A stretch of DNA of 41,539 bases from Prochlorococcus sp. AG-355-P16. GTDB lineage: Bacteria; Cyanobacteriota; Cyanobacteriia; PCC-6307; Cyanobiaceae. Each line of letters begins with the position of its first letter. Positions within the stretch are counted from its first letter, which is position 1. Positions 16,520 to 25,389 of this stretch are shown here, piece by piece. The position numbers and the translations under genes were made by a program. Under the pieces are notes generated by a model. The model searched no databases and had not been told where the DNA came from. It saw only the letters and a program-made list of their open reading frames with translations. Where the stretch lies: positions 1-41,539 of the forward strand of contig QCEQ01000012.1 in the NCBI GenBank assembly GCA_003278525.1, given 5' to 3'.

Positions 16520-16840
16520 TTATCCCATCGCTGCTAGTTCTTCAGCAAGTTGTGTATTTCTTAGAATAACTTCTTCATCATTAAAAACGGGAAGTACATT
16601 CCATTCAACGCCAAATTTTGCTCTCCAAATACCAAAATGTTCAGCCATTTTCAGATGACTGTCAGCTTTGCATGTTACAAAGACTTCTCCAGTTTGTGGA
16701 GCATGTACTCTACTAATCAGTTCAAATCCATCAAAATTATCCTTAGGTGCGCCAGAAGCAATATATTGTTCAAAGAGTTTGTAACCTTCGGATTGCGAAA
16801 GAGTATCTGGGATAACGCCATGAACGTGATAGTAAGCCAT
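16520..16840 (-). CDS. DUF3303-like small protein
   Basis: 106 residues, soluble and acidic. It begins MAYYHVHGVIPDT and has the segment EVFVTCKADSHLKMAEHFGIW followed by WNVLPVFNDEEV, which resembles the DUF3303/ferredoxin-like dimeric alpha-beta family found in many bacteria. No catalytic residues can be assigned. It ends 10 bp before the T1 module and starts about 75 bp after a decayed copy (T3). Confidence 0.72.
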   Translation of the reverse strand: MAYYHVHGVIPDTLSQSEGYKLFEQYIASGAPKDNFDGFELISRVHAPQTGEVFVTCKADSHLKMAEHFGIWRAKFGVEWNVLPVFNDEEVILRNTQLAEELAAMG

Positions 16841-16914
16841 AACTAAAATTGGATAGTATATTTCAATCTAAAAACGATAATTTAAAAAGAATTTAATTTA
16901 TCTTTAAATTAAGA

Positions 16915-16932
16915 TTTAGATCGACTTTCAAT
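16915..16932 (-). repeat. Decayed copy T3 of the leader module
   Basis: 18 bases matching 17 of 18 of the distal part of T2 (the TCGACTGTCAAT side), without the hairpin. It lies between repeat R3 and the DUF3303-like gene, in the same relative place (5' of a gene) as T1 and T2. Confidence 0.55.
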
Positions 16933-16951
16933 CGTATTTAATTTAGCTGCA

Positions 16952-16970
16952 AGTAGTAAGCGTTTCATTT
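16952..16970 (-). repeat. Signal-peptide-start repeat copy R3 (orphan)
   Basis: The minus strand reads TAA ATG AAA CGC TTA CTA CTT straight after the last codon of the 87-residue gene. The frame encodes MKRLLLAAKLNTIESRSKS and then stops, so the signal-peptide start is present without a gene behind it. Confidence 0.88.
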
Positions 16971-17232
16971 ATTCAACAAGTTCAAGATTATAAACAGTAT
17001 CTACACAGTTGTTATCAATATCCCATTGTTTTAATTCTGGTTGTTCAAGCATTGCACCAAACTTTTCTAAATCAGAACAGTTCATAAGAATCATTGCCTT
17101 ATGTTCATTTACTTTTACAATCTCCAACTCAGAACAAAAAACATATCCTTGTTCTTTATCAACTTTTTTTACCATCATTTCAAATTCAGAAAAAGGACAA
17201 CCAAAGGTCGAAACAACTAACGTATTAGGCAT
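16969..17232 (-). CDS. Small acidic protein, function unknown
   Basis: 87 residues, soluble, beginning MPNTLVVSTFGCPFSEFE. It contains cysteines at FGCPF, VFCSE, MNCSD and NNCVD, an unusual number for its size. The order of strands and helices (a start strand, an SELEIV strand, HKAMILMNC, then a DLEKFGAML helix) suggests a ferredoxin-like dimeric fold similar to its DUF3303-like neighbour, an inference only. Its ATG follows directly after the T-run of module T2, and repeat R3 begins at its stop codon. Confidence 0.68.
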   Translation of the reverse strand: MPNTLVVSTFGCPFSEFEMMVKKVDKEQGYVFCSELEIVKVNEHKAMILMNCSDLEKFGAMLEQPELKQWDIDNNCVDTVYNLELVE

Positions 17233-17238
17233 AAAAAC

Positions 17239-17278
17239 AAAGGGACTAATTGCCCCTTATTTTAGATCGACTGTCAAT
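17239..17278 (-). terminator. Repeated hairpin/promoter-like module T2
   Basis: On the minus strand: ATTGACAGTCGATCTAAAAT, then AAGGG paired with CCCTT around GCAATTAGT, then TGTTTTT running into the ATG at 17232. It is nearly identical to T1 (37/40 by eye). It is terminator-like in shape but lies immediately before a start codon, so it may also act as a 5' leader hairpin. Confidence 0.6.
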
Positions 17279-17373
17279 ATTTAATTTTTATAAGCAAAAG
17301 TATTTTGAGTATCTTGAAGACCTGCAATCTTAAGGCTAGGAAGAATTATATTTGAGCAGATTTAATTATTAAA

Positions 17374-17392
17374 AGTAGTAAGCGTTTCATTT
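17374..17392 (-). repeat. Signal-peptide-start repeat copy R4 (orphan)
   Basis: The minus strand reads TTTTAA ATG AAA CGC TTA CTA CTT, starting immediately after the stop codon of the gene remnant 17391-17528. The frame continues for only a few codons (MKRLLLLII) before a stop. No gene follows until the T2 module 95 bp away. Confidence 0.88.
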
Positions 17393-17528
17393 AAAACTCT
17401 CCAGTACATTGAAAACTATTAGGATCAAAAATAATGACATCCGCACGGATGTATATTATCGATCCTATAAAGTTATCTAATCTGCTTACGGATCGCTGTT
17501 GTTGATTGTAAATAAGCCAGTTATAGCT
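17391..17528 (-). pseudogene. Start-less 3' gene remnant
   Basis: 45 codons open from an upstream in-frame TAA (17529-17531) to TAA at 17391, with no ATG, GTG or TTG in frame. The translation begins SYNWLIYNQQQRSVSR and ends IIFDPNSFQCTGEF. An aromatic WLI segment right after the expected signal peptide site and a C-terminal Cys are what a small exported protein of this region would show, so this looks like the tail of a sister gene that lost its signal-peptide end. It starts 27 bp after the rimO stop and is followed by repeat R4. Confidence 0.5.
17437..17452 (-). terminator. Perfect inverted repeat, possible terminator
   Basis: The minus strand has ACATCC-GTGC-GGATGT followed by CATTATTTTT, a six-base-pair stem with a T-rich tail about 100 bp beyond the rimO stop. 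It lies inside the gene remnant, so it may be fortuitous. Confidence 0.3.
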
Positions 17529-17555
17529 TTATTTCTAAAACGTATCCAGGCTAAA

Positions 17556-18911
17556 TTATGTTATTTCGCCGTACAAATCATATTCATCCGCAAAAGAAAT
17601 ATTTGCTTCAACAAATTTACCAATATAATTTTTCAAATCAATTTTATCTATAACAGATAAAATTACACTTCCGTCAATTTCAGGAGCGAAATTGAAAGAC
17701 CGACCTATTAATTCGTTATTATCTGATATTTTTTCTACCAAAATCTTCATTTTTGAACCAACATATGTCTGATTTTTAGCTTTAGAGATATTTTGTTGCA
17801 CTGAAATAACGTTATCTTTTCTTGCCTCTGCAACCTCTGGGGATACTTTATTTGGCAGGTGAAAAGCTGCAGTTCCTTCTTCAGGAGAAAAAATAAACAC
17901 TCCCACATGATCAAATTTGTGCCTATCCAAAAATTCTAGAAGATGTTCAAAATGTTCTTTTTTTTCTCCTGGGAAGCCAACAATGAGACTAGTTCTTAAT
18001 ACAGCAGATGGAATTTCTTCTCTAATTTTCTCCAAAATTGATTCATTCAAAGAAGCTTGCCAAGGTCTATTCATACTCTTCAACACATCTGGATGACTAT
18101 GCTGAAGTGGCAAATCAAAGTAAGGCACTATATTGTTTGAATCTTTGAAAGCTGTGATAACTTCATCATTTAAACCTGTTGGATAAGCATAATGTATCCT
18201 TATCCAAGGAATTGGAACTTTAGAAAGCTCATTCAAAAGTTTGGCTAATGATGGTTTTCCATAAATATCTTGACCATAATTAGTTGTTATTTGACTAATT
18301 AATATGATTTCTTGAATACCCTCCTTTGCAAGACTTTTGGCTTCTGAAACTATAGATTCTATTGTTCTACTTCTTTGAGGACCTCTCAACTTAGGAATAA
18401 TACAAAAAGCGCAATTATAGTTGCAGCCTTCAGCAATGCGAAGATAAGCAACAAATTTATTTTTATCTATAAAACGAGGCATTTCCTCATCTGCAATAAA
18501 TTCAGGTATTTTTGAAACTTCATTAACGATTTCCCCTTTTTCTACTCTGTCTAAAACCTTTGCTATCTTTTGATAATCTCCTGTTCCAACCAAACCTTTT
18601 ATTTCAGGGATTTCTTTTATAAGCTCATCTTTAAAATGCTGAGCCATACAGCCTGCAACTATTACTTCCTTTCCTTGATTTGTATATTCTAGAATTTTTC
18701 TAATAGATTCTTCCCTTGCTGTTTCAATAAAACTGCAAGTATTTACTACAACAACATTTGCATCATTTATATTGCTGTCAACTTCATAACCCTCTTTATC
18801 TAATAAGCCTTGCATATGTTCAGTATCAACAAGATTTTTCTCACAACCAACATGACTGAATGCAATCTTAGATAGTTTTTTTTCTTTTACATTGAGACTA
18901 TTTTGTTTCAC
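17556..18911 (-). CDS. rimO: Ribosomal protein S12 methylthiotransferase RimO
   Basis: 451 residues. The N-terminal MTTase domain has [12 protein letters not shown] (Cys23), [11 protein letters not shown] and VAGCMAQ, which bind one 4Fe-4S cluster. The radical-SAM domain has [15 protein letters not shown], and a TRAM domain ends the protein ([18 protein letters not shown]). It methylthiolates the conserved Asp of S12. The [10 protein letters not shown] form identifies RimO rather than MiaB. It is divergent from the VKOR gene and faces the variable patch at its 3' side. Confidence 0.94.
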   Translation of the reverse strand: MKQNSLNVKEKKLSKIAFSHVGCEKNLVDTEHMQGLLDKEGYEVDSNINDANVVVVNTCSFIETAREESIRKILEYTNQGKEVIVAGCMAQHFKDELIKEIPEIKGLVGTGDYQKIAKVLDRVEKGEIVNEVSKIPEFIADEEMPRFIDKNKFVAYLRIAEGCNYNCAFCIIPKLRGPQRSRTIESIVSEAKSLAKEGIQEIILISQITTNYGQDIYGKPSLAKLLNELSKVPIPWIRIHYAYPTGLNDEVITAFKDSNNIVPYFDLPLQHSHPDVLKSMNRPWQASLNESILEKIREEIPSAVLRTSLIVGFPGEKKEHFEHLLEFLDRHKFDHVGVFIFSPEEGTAAFHLPNKVSPEVAEARKDNVISVQQNISKAKNQTYVGSKMKILVEKISDNNELIGRSFNFAPEIDGSVILSVIDKIDLKNYIGKFVEANISFADEYDLYGEIT

Positions 18912-19017
18912 AACTTGAAAAATTAAGAATTAAAAGATTTAAACGACATTTCGTATATAACTCTCATGCCTAGATAATATTAGGATAGATAATGTAAATA
19001 ACAAACTTTCTTTTTGT

Positions 19018-19953
19018 ATGGCCCTTAAGACTTTAAACAGAAGAAATAAAAAAGATTTGAAATGGCCAAAAATCATAATCGCAATTCTTAGCACTATTGG
19101 CATAGTTGATACGGGTTCGATTACTTTAAAAAACTGGGGATTATTTACTTCGCTTTCATGCCCAGGGATACAAAATGGTTGTGAAACAGTTTTAAATAGT
19201 CCTTGGGGTACTTTATTTGAAAATAATCAAGTTAATATACCTCTCTCACTAGCTGGATTAATAACATATTTATCAATATTAGTTATCACAATAATACTCT
19301 CGCTTAATTTAATTTCCCCAAAAGAAAAACTAAATAAGTTTTTATGGTGGTTAGTATTTCTAATTTCTTGTGCGTCATCAACATTTAGCTTTTTATTGAT
19401 AAATATAATGTTTTTTAAGATTCAAGCATATTGTTTTTTTTGTATACTTTCAGCAATTTTATCGTTTTCTATCTTTATAATTTCTATGATTGGAGCAAAG
19501 TTCGAAAGTAGAGAACCTATGATTTTTAGAGGTTTTGTTGTAGCCATTAGTGTCCTGTTAGGGGGGCTAATTTGGTCAACGAACGTTGACCCCTCAAATG
19601 CTATTGGTGTTGCAAACCCCACTGAAAATGTATCGCCAATAATTACCACTTCAAGCTCTCCACAGAAGGTAAAGTTTGCAAAATTTTTAAGTGAAAACAA
19701 TATTGTTATGTATAGTGCATACTGGTGTCCCCATTGCCACGATCAGAAACAATTATTTGGTAAAGAAGCAGTTAAAGAATTAAAAGTAGTTGAGTGTGCT
19801 AAAGATGGTAAAGATAATGATTATGAGCTATGCCAAACTAAAGGAATCAGTGGATTTCCTTCTTGGGAAATAAATGGAGAAATTATTAGTGGTACGCGTG
19901 ACTTAAATGAATTAGCAACAAAAACCAACTATCAAGGAGATATTAATTTTTAA
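19018..19953 (+). CDS. VKOR-thioredoxin fusion (disulfide-forming protein)
   Basis: 311 residues. The N-terminal vitamin K epoxide reductase domain (about residues 20-190) has four or five membrane helices, a loop Cys pair (SCPGIQNGC) and the active-site CxxC in YCFFCILSA. The C-terminal thioredoxin-like domain has YWCPHCHDQKQLFG (CPHC) and the cis-Pro in GISGFPSWE. This is the cyanobacterial VKOR-Trx fusion, which forms disulfides in periplasmic or lumenal proteins and reduces quinone. The last 11 bp overlap convergent nadB. Confidence 0.93.
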   Translation: MALKTLNRRNKKDLKWPKIIIAILSTIGIVDTGSITLKNWGLFTSLSCPGIQNGCETVLNSPWGTLFENNQVNIPLSLAGLITYLSILVITIILSLNLISPKEKLNKFLWWLVFLISCASSTFSFLLINIMFFKIQAYCFFCILSAILSFSIFIISMIGAKFESREPMIFRGFVVAISVLLGGLIWSTNVDPSNAIGVANPTENVSPIITTSSSPQKVKFAKFLSENNIVMYSAYWCPHCHDQKQLFGKEAVKELKVVECAKDGKDNDYELCQTKGISGFPSWEINGEIISGTRDLNELATKTNYQGDINF

Positions 19954-21610
19954 TAAATCTTTTTTGGATTTTTTGATCTAACTGTTGTCTAGTATGGCAT
20001 TTCCAATTTTTATCTTTATCAGGGAAATCATCTCTATAATGTCCTCCTCTACTTTCCTCTCTAAATAGACAAGCTTTTAATAAAGTTATGGTGGTTATTT
20101 GTCTATTCTTTAAATCAAGTAAAAGATTTAATGCTCTTCTATTGCGTTCACTAAGTTTTATTTTTTGATCAAATTTTATTTTTTCAAGACTATTTAGTAA
20201 GTCATTTTTATTTAATTTATCTATATCATTTTGAATGTAATTTAAAAATTTACTCATATTTAACTTATTGCGAGATACACCTAAATTTAACCAACATAGT
20301 TTTCTTAGTTCATCAATTTTTTCAGCAATTATAGAAATTTGATCTTCTTTAGGATCTTCAATATCAAACTCTTGAAATGATCTATCAAATTTTTCAAATT
20401 TAGAAAGGTCATTCAAAACAATTGAAGACATTTTTCTTGCGAAAACAAGACACTCCATCAGTGAATTACTTGCAAGTCTATTAGCACCATGCACACCTGT
20501 AGAAGCAACTTCTCCAACGGCATATAATCCTTTTCTTGTTGAAGATGCATTTAGATCAGTTTTAACACCTCCCATCCAATAATGAGCTGCAGGAGCGACG
20601 GGAATAACCTCATTTAAGGGGTTTACGCCATATTCCTGACATCGACTTAAGATCGTGGGGAAGCGCTCTACAATTTTTTCTGGGTCGATATACCGAAGAT
20701 CTAAGCCAACATGGTCTATACCATTATCATGCATATTTTTCATTATTGCTCTACTTACCTGATCTCTGGTAGCTAGATCACGATTTTCAAGATTTTTAAC
20801 TGGACTTTCACCATTTTTATCAACTAAAATCGCTCCTTCCCCTCTAAGTGCCTCAGATATTAAGAAGCAAGGTGCACCATAAAATTTTAAAGCGGTTGGA
20901 TGAAATTGCACGAATTCTAAATCTTCGATAGCAGCTCCTGCTTTCCATGCAAGAGCAATTCCTTCACCAGAGGATTGAGCAGGATTTGTTGTATTTGTAA
21001 ACAAGTGTCCACCCCCACCTGTAGCCAAAACAACAGCTCTAGATTTAATCCAATATAAATTTGCTCCATCAAGAACCTGGACTCCTCTACATTCTTTATT
21101 TTCAATGAGAAGTTCAGTTACTCTTACACCCCTGCAGTGGAGAATATTTTTTTGATTCTCAATATGATCTTCTAGAACTTCAACTAATGCTCGTCCAGTA
21201 CGATCTTTGACATGTAAGACTCTTCTTCGTGAATGGGCTGCTTCCAAGGTAGTAGCTAGTTGATGAGAACTTTGATCAAAAATCATCCCTAAATTCTGCA
21301 ACCTTTCTACACAACCTGGAGCTTCTTTAACTAGCATTTCTACAGCTTGAAAATCACATAGTCCATCCCCTGCTTTTAAAGTATCCTGAGCATGAAGATC
21401 AAATGAATCATCTTGTCTCACAACAGATGCTATTCCTCCTTGAGCCCATCTACTGGAGGATACCTTACTAGTATTTCTATTTAAAAGAAGCACTTTTAAA
21501 TTTGAGGGTAATTCAAGACACGTCATAAGGCCAGCAGCTCCAGCGCCTATAACGATTACATCCCAATTATTTATTGGAATCGGTTCTTGCGAAAATGGAG
21601 GCCTTAACAT
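19943..21610 (-). CDS. nadB: L-aspartate oxidase
   Basis: 555 residues, an FAD enzyme making iminoaspartate, the first step of de novo NAD synthesis. The FAD motif is DVIVIGAGAAGLMTCLEL near the N-terminus, followed by SSRWAQGGIA, and then HSRRRVLHVKDRTGRALV, LATGGGGHLFTNTTNP and GVHGANRLASNSLMECLVF. These match NadB rather than succinate dehydrogenase flavoproteins. Its ATG overlaps the stop of the DUF3120 gene by one base. Confidence 0.95.
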   Translation of the reverse strand: MLRPPFSQEPIPINNWDVIVIGAGAAGLMTCLELPSNLKVLLLNRNTSKVSSSRWAQGGIASVVRQDDSFDLHAQDTLKAGDGLCDFQAVEMLVKEAPGCVERLQNLGMIFDQSSHQLATTLEAAHSRRRVLHVKDRTGRALVEVLEDHIENQKNILHCRGVRVTELLIENKECRGVQVLDGANLYWIKSRAVVLATGGGGHLFTNTTNPAQSSGEGIALAWKAGAAIEDLEFVQFHPTALKFYGAPCFLISEALRGEGAILVDKNGESPVKNLENRDLATRDQVSRAIMKNMHDNGIDHVGLDLRYIDPEKIVERFPTILSRCQEYGVNPLNEVIPVAPAAHYWMGGVKTDLNASSTRKGLYAVGEVASTGVHGANRLASNSLMECLVFARKMSSIVLNDLSKFEKFDRSFQEFDIEDPKEDQISIIAEKIDELRKLCWLNLGVSRNKLNMSKFLNYIQNDIDKLNKNDLLNSLEKIKFDQKIKLSERNRRALNLLLDLKNRQITTITLLKACLFREESRGGHYRDDFPDKDKNWKCHTRQQLDQKIQKRFIKN

Positions 21611-22377
21611 TAAACCAATCCACTAAAAGTTGGTTGCAGAATTGCTAAAACAATAAAAATACCATCAACAATTAATGTTGTTTGAATGACGTAACCAGAA
21701 ACTAAGAGTGATTTACCACTAGTAGTATTAATTGTGGCAGAATCTAAAATTTCTTTTGAAATAAACCAGAGTATAAGAGCAACAAAAACGATAATAGATA
21801 ATGATTTTATTTGAATAAGACTCTCAGAGGTTTTTTGAAGAATCATAGGTGCATTTTCAGCATCTGCCGTAATTACCTGCCTCCATTGATCCATGATCCC
21901 GATTAAAAATATTGTAATGTCGGTAACTGCGGTTCCAAATAAAGAAGAGATATAAAAACTGGAACCTATTTTCCAATTAGTACCAAATCCAATTAAAGCT
22001 AATGGAAGAACTACAGCTTCAACAGGTATATGCATAATAGGAAATGGGCTTAACCATCCCCAGAACAAACATCCACCAAGCCAACTACCTGACACACCAA
22101 GTAATAGTGAACTGACTATAAACCACTTATTTGATCCTTTCTGATTCAAAATAATTGCCACTAAGACAATAACAAAAGTAAAACAAAGCGCACTTATTGG
22201 TTCTAATCTAACCCAAGGGGCTTGAACAAAAATAGGTAAAATTACAAAAAAAGAAGACCACAATCTTAAAGATACAGTATTTGATAAAAAACTATCTTCG
22301 TATGAATCAACTGTCTCATGAGATTCATAGTTGAATTTATCTTTTACTTCTAAATTTTTTGTAATTAATTCTTTCAA
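21610..22377 (-). CDS. DUF3120 cyanobacterial membrane protein
   Basis: 255 residues with about seven hydrophobic segments. The family-like start of the membrane part is WSSFFVILPIFVQAPWVRLEP, and GSWLGGCLFWGWLSPFPIMH follows with charged and aromatic residues likely in a pore or active site. DUF3120 is found only in cyanobacteria and has no known role. It is co-transcribed with nadB (TAATG overlap). A link to NAD synthesis is not shown. Confidence 0.8.
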   Translation of the reverse strand: MKELITKNLEVKDKFNYESHETVDSYEDSFLSNTVSLRLWSSFFVILPIFVQAPWVRLEPISALCFTFVIVLVAIILNQKGSNKWFIVSSLLLGVSGSWLGGCLFWGWLSPFPIMHIPVEAVVLPLALIGFGTNWKIGSSFYISSLFGTAVTDITIFLIGIMDQWRQVITADAENAPMILQKTSESLIQIKSLSIIVFVALILWFISKEILDSATINTTSGKSLLVSGYVIQTTLIVDGIFIVLAILQPTFSGLV

Positions 22378-22395
22378 TGAAAAAGGTTATTTTAA

Positions 22396-22509
22396 TTAAT
22401 CTAAATCGTGTTTTAGAAAACTGCGAATGCTATATTTTAATAAATAAAAGGCCCATAACTTCATACCAATATTTAGTTTTTTAAAAGTATTTAATACACT
22501 TTGAGCCAT
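22396..22509 (-). CDS. Possible 37-residue protein upstream of DUF3120
   Basis: An ATG-to-TAA frame of 37 residues (MAQSVLNTFKKLNIG, then MKLWAFYLLKYSIRSF) lies 18 bp before the DUF3120 start, in the same direction. It is basic and amphipathic with no known motif. Codon use cannot decide such a short frame in this AT-rich DNA. Confidence 0.3.
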   Translation of the reverse strand: MAQSVLNTFKKLNIGMKLWAFYLLKYSIRSFLKHDLD

Positions 22510-22554
22510 ATATAAGTTTAAAATAAAATTAATAAGAGTATTTGGCCTTAAATT

Positions 22555-23934
22555 GTGTGGCAAGAAATTAATTACACGGAAGATCCCAATGATCTTTTGA
22601 TTCCTAATATTACTTATAAAATAAACCCTGCAGAAATTGAAAGTATTGAAGCTAATTCCATTGCTGAAGAAATAGGATTTGAATCAGGTGATTCAATTAT
22701 TAGTATTAATGGGAAAAAACCGAGAGATTTAATTGATTATCAGATTCTAATTAGTGAAGAAATTTTAGACATATCAGTTTTAGATAAAAATCATGAGATT
22801 CATAATATAAATATTGAAAAAGATCAAGACGTTAATTTAGGTATAAATTTTAAAGATGCATTATTTGATTCAATCAAGCAATGCAATAATAGATGTCCAT
22901 TTTGTTTTATTGATCAACAGCCAAGTGGTAAAAGAAAAAGCCTTTATATTAAAGATGATGACTATAGATTAAGTTTCCTATATGGCTCTTATTTAACTCT
23001 TACGAATTTAAAAAAAGAAGACTGGGAAAGAATTGCTATGCAAAAACTATCCCCACTTTTTATTTCAGTTCATGCTACTGATCCCGCTACAAGAGAAAAA
23101 TTATTAAAAAATAAAAAAGCAGGAATGATACTTGATCAAATTTCGTGGTTTGAAAAAAACTCTATTCAAATACATGCTCAAATTGTTGTTTGTCCAGATA
23201 TAAATGATGGAGATATTCTTGAGAAATCAATTTTGGAACTTGCTGAATTCTACAAAAAAAACTTTCATACAGTACTTTCAGTTGCAATAGTTCCTGTAGG
23301 ACTTACAAAATTTAGACCTGAAAATGATGGATTGAAATCAATTAGCCCAAAATACGCAGAAAAAACTATTAAACAAGTAGAGAGAATTCAAGCCTCTCTA
23401 CAAATTACTCTTGGGACTCGTTTTTGTTGGCTAGCAGACGAATGGTATTTAATTGCTGGTACAAATTTACCTAGTTATAAAACCTACGAAAATATGCCAC
23501 AAGAATCTAATGGAGTTGGGACTATTAGAAACTTTCTTGAAGCATTAAGAGAAAAGACTCAAAACCTACCCCAAAAAGTAAAAAAGCCAAAAAAAGTTAG
23601 TTGGATTGTTGGTAAATTAGTTTATGAAGCCCTAATTCCTACAGTTAACAAATTAAACTTAATTCATGGATTAACAATTAATTTATATGGTTTGCCAAGT
23701 ATTTATTGGGGTCAAGATCAAGTTGTCACAGGTCTTCTTACTGGAGAAGATCTAATTTACGGGCTAAAAAATAAGGATTTAGGAGAAGCTGTTTACATAC
23801 CATCTATTATGTTAAAAATTAATACTGATTTATTTTTAGATGATAAAAATATTCAAGAAGTTGAGAGTCAAATAAATACTAAAATTCACGTTCTTGATGA
23901 TTCAAATGATATTATTAATACTTTGATTGGTTAA
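22555..23934 (+). CDS. PDZ / DUF512 Fe-S oxidoreductase-like protein (TIGR03279)
   Basis: 459 residues of the cyanobacterial putative FeS oxidoreductase family. An N-terminal PDZ-like domain (IEANSIAEEIGFESGDSIIS, about residues 28-75) is followed by CNNRCPFCFIDQQP (first Cys near residue 110), a radical-SAM-like CxxxCxxC, and the DUF512 region with the LGTRFCWLADEWYLIAG signature. It probably binds a 4Fe-4S cluster, and the reaction is unknown. The start is GTG at 22555. It lies upstream of tolC-like and IMPase genes in the same direction. Confidence 0.9.
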   Translation: MWQEINYTEDPNDLLIPNITYKINPAEIESIEANSIAEEIGFESGDSIISINGKKPRDLIDYQILISEEILDISVLDKNHEIHNINIEKDQDVNLGINFKDALFDSIKQCNNRCPFCFIDQQPSGKRKSLYIKDDDYRLSFLYGSYLTLTNLKKEDWERIAMQKLSPLFISVHATDPATREKLLKNKKAGMILDQISWFEKNSIQIHAQIVVCPDINDGDILEKSILELAEFYKKNFHTVLSVAIVPVGLTKFRPENDGLKSISPKYAEKTIKQVERIQASLQITLGTRFCWLADEWYLIAGTNLPSYKTYENMPQESNGVGTIRNFLEALREKTQNLPQKVKKPKKVSWIVGKLVYEALIPTVNKLNLIHGLTINLYGLPSIYWGQDQVVTGLLTGEDLIYGLKNKDLGEAVYIPSIMLKINTDLFLDDKNIQEVESQINTKIHVLDDSNDIINTLIG

Positions 23935-23959
23935 TCGAATATTTTCGAAACTATAAAAC

Positions 23960-25387
23960 ATGCTTAGAAGAGTAATAAATCCTTTCTTATTATTGCCGCT
24001 TACTCTAAGTATGAATAGCTTTTATGTTTTATCGAGCGAAACAAAAAATTACATCGATAATATTTTAGAAGAAAAACCAAATATTACTTTTGTTAATTAT
24101 CAAGAAATAGAAAAACTTGTATTAAATAATCAAGAATTAAAATCATTACAAAACCGAGTAGCCTCTGCAAGCTTTAATCTTTCAAGTCAAATTGCCAAAA
24201 GATACCCATCCTTAGATTTTCAAGCTAATGGGTTACCGAAATATATCGCAGGTAAAAAGTACAATAGCAACTCACCTACTTTAAAAACATCACAATTTAC
24301 GGCTAATCCCTCCCTGAATATTAAATGGGATGTAATTGCCCCGCTTAGAGGATCTGAAATTGAAATTGCCAAAACAAATTACAAAATTGCAGAAAATAAT
24401 TATGAGATAAAGAAAAAAGATTTGATTCAAGAATCAAGAATCAGATATCACAAATACAAAAAGTCATATCAAGATATTCAAAATAAAAAATTCACACTTG
24501 ATTTATCAATTACAAGTTTAGAAAATGCTAGAGCGAAGCTAGATGCTGGCATTGGTACAAAATTTGAAGTTCTTGAAGCAGAAGCTCAACTATCTCGAGA
24601 TCAACAATCACTTAATGAAAAGAAAATAGAACATGAAATTAATAAAATTTCTCTTAAAGAGATTCTTAATATAAAGGGAGATTTCGAAACTAATAAAGAG
24701 CAAAATCTTATAGGATTTTGGAATCATAAATTGAATAAGAATATTAATGAAGGCTTGGATAAAAATCTTTCCTTAAAAAACCTTATTCTTCAAAAATCAA
24801 TCAAAAAGAGCCAAGCAGAAAGCTTTTTAGCTCAAAATAAGCCAAATATCTATATCAGTAATTCATTTTCTAGTACATTTTCAAAAGGTGACTCTTTAAC
24901 AACTAATATCGACTCTGAAAAATCTGGATCTAATTATACAAATACCATAAGTTTAAATTTTGCATGGAGTATTTTTGATGGCGGACAAAATAAGAACTCC
25001 TACAAATCAAAAATAGCAGATGCGGAAGCCGAAAAATATGCTTATGAAAATCTAAAAAATGTTTTAACCGCAAATATTAGTCAAGCCTATTTGAATCTTA
25101 AATTAAATGAAGAAAAAATAATCTCTTCTCTTAAAGAAATTGAATCTAGCAAAGAGTCTGTAAGGCTTTCCAGACTTAGATATGATGTCGGAATATCAAC
25201 TCTAAAAGATGTTCTTGTTAGGCAAAGTGAATTAAGTAATGCTAAATCAAAAAATATTAATGCAATATATAATTACAATCTGAACATAAATGAATTAGAA
25301 AGATTAACTTACCTAGATATAAGTAAAAATTGTTTGGATAGTAGTAATACTAAAATTAAAGATACAGAGTCTATTTGCAATATATAA
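23960..25387 (+). CDS. TolC-family outer-membrane efflux protein
   Basis: 475 residues with a signal peptide (MLRRVINPFLLLPLTLSM) and two outer-membrane-efflux repeats. The helices carry SLQNRVASASFNLSSQIAKR-type heptads, and strand signatures include LNIKWDVIAPLRGSEIEIAK in the first repeat and LNFAWSIFDGGQNKNSYKSK in the second. The C-terminus has RLRYDVGISTLKDVLVRQSE. It forms the outer-membrane channel for drug or protein export. No inner-membrane pump partner lies next to it. Confidence 0.92.
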   Translation: MLRRVINPFLLLPLTLSMNSFYVLSSETKNYIDNILEEKPNITFVNYQEIEKLVLNNQELKSLQNRVASASFNLSSQIAKRYPSLDFQANGLPKYIAGKKYNSNSPTLKTSQFTANPSLNIKWDVIAPLRGSEIEIAKTNYKIAENNYEIKKKDLIQESRIRYHKYKKSYQDIQNKKFTLDLSITSLENARAKLDAGIGTKFEVLEAEAQLSRDQQSLNEKKIEHEINKISLKEILNIKGDFETNKEQNLIGFWNHKLNKNINEGLDKNLSLKNLILQKSIKKSQAESFLAQNKPNIYISNSFSSTFSKGDSLTTNIDSEKSGSNYTNTISLNFAWSIFDGGQNKNSYKSKIADAEAEKYAYENLKNVLTANISQAYLNLKLNEEKIISSLKEIESSKESVRLSRLRYDVGISTLKDVLVRQSELSNAKSKNINAIYNYNLNINELERLTYLDISKNCLDSSNTKIKDTESICNI

Positions 25388-25389
25388 AG

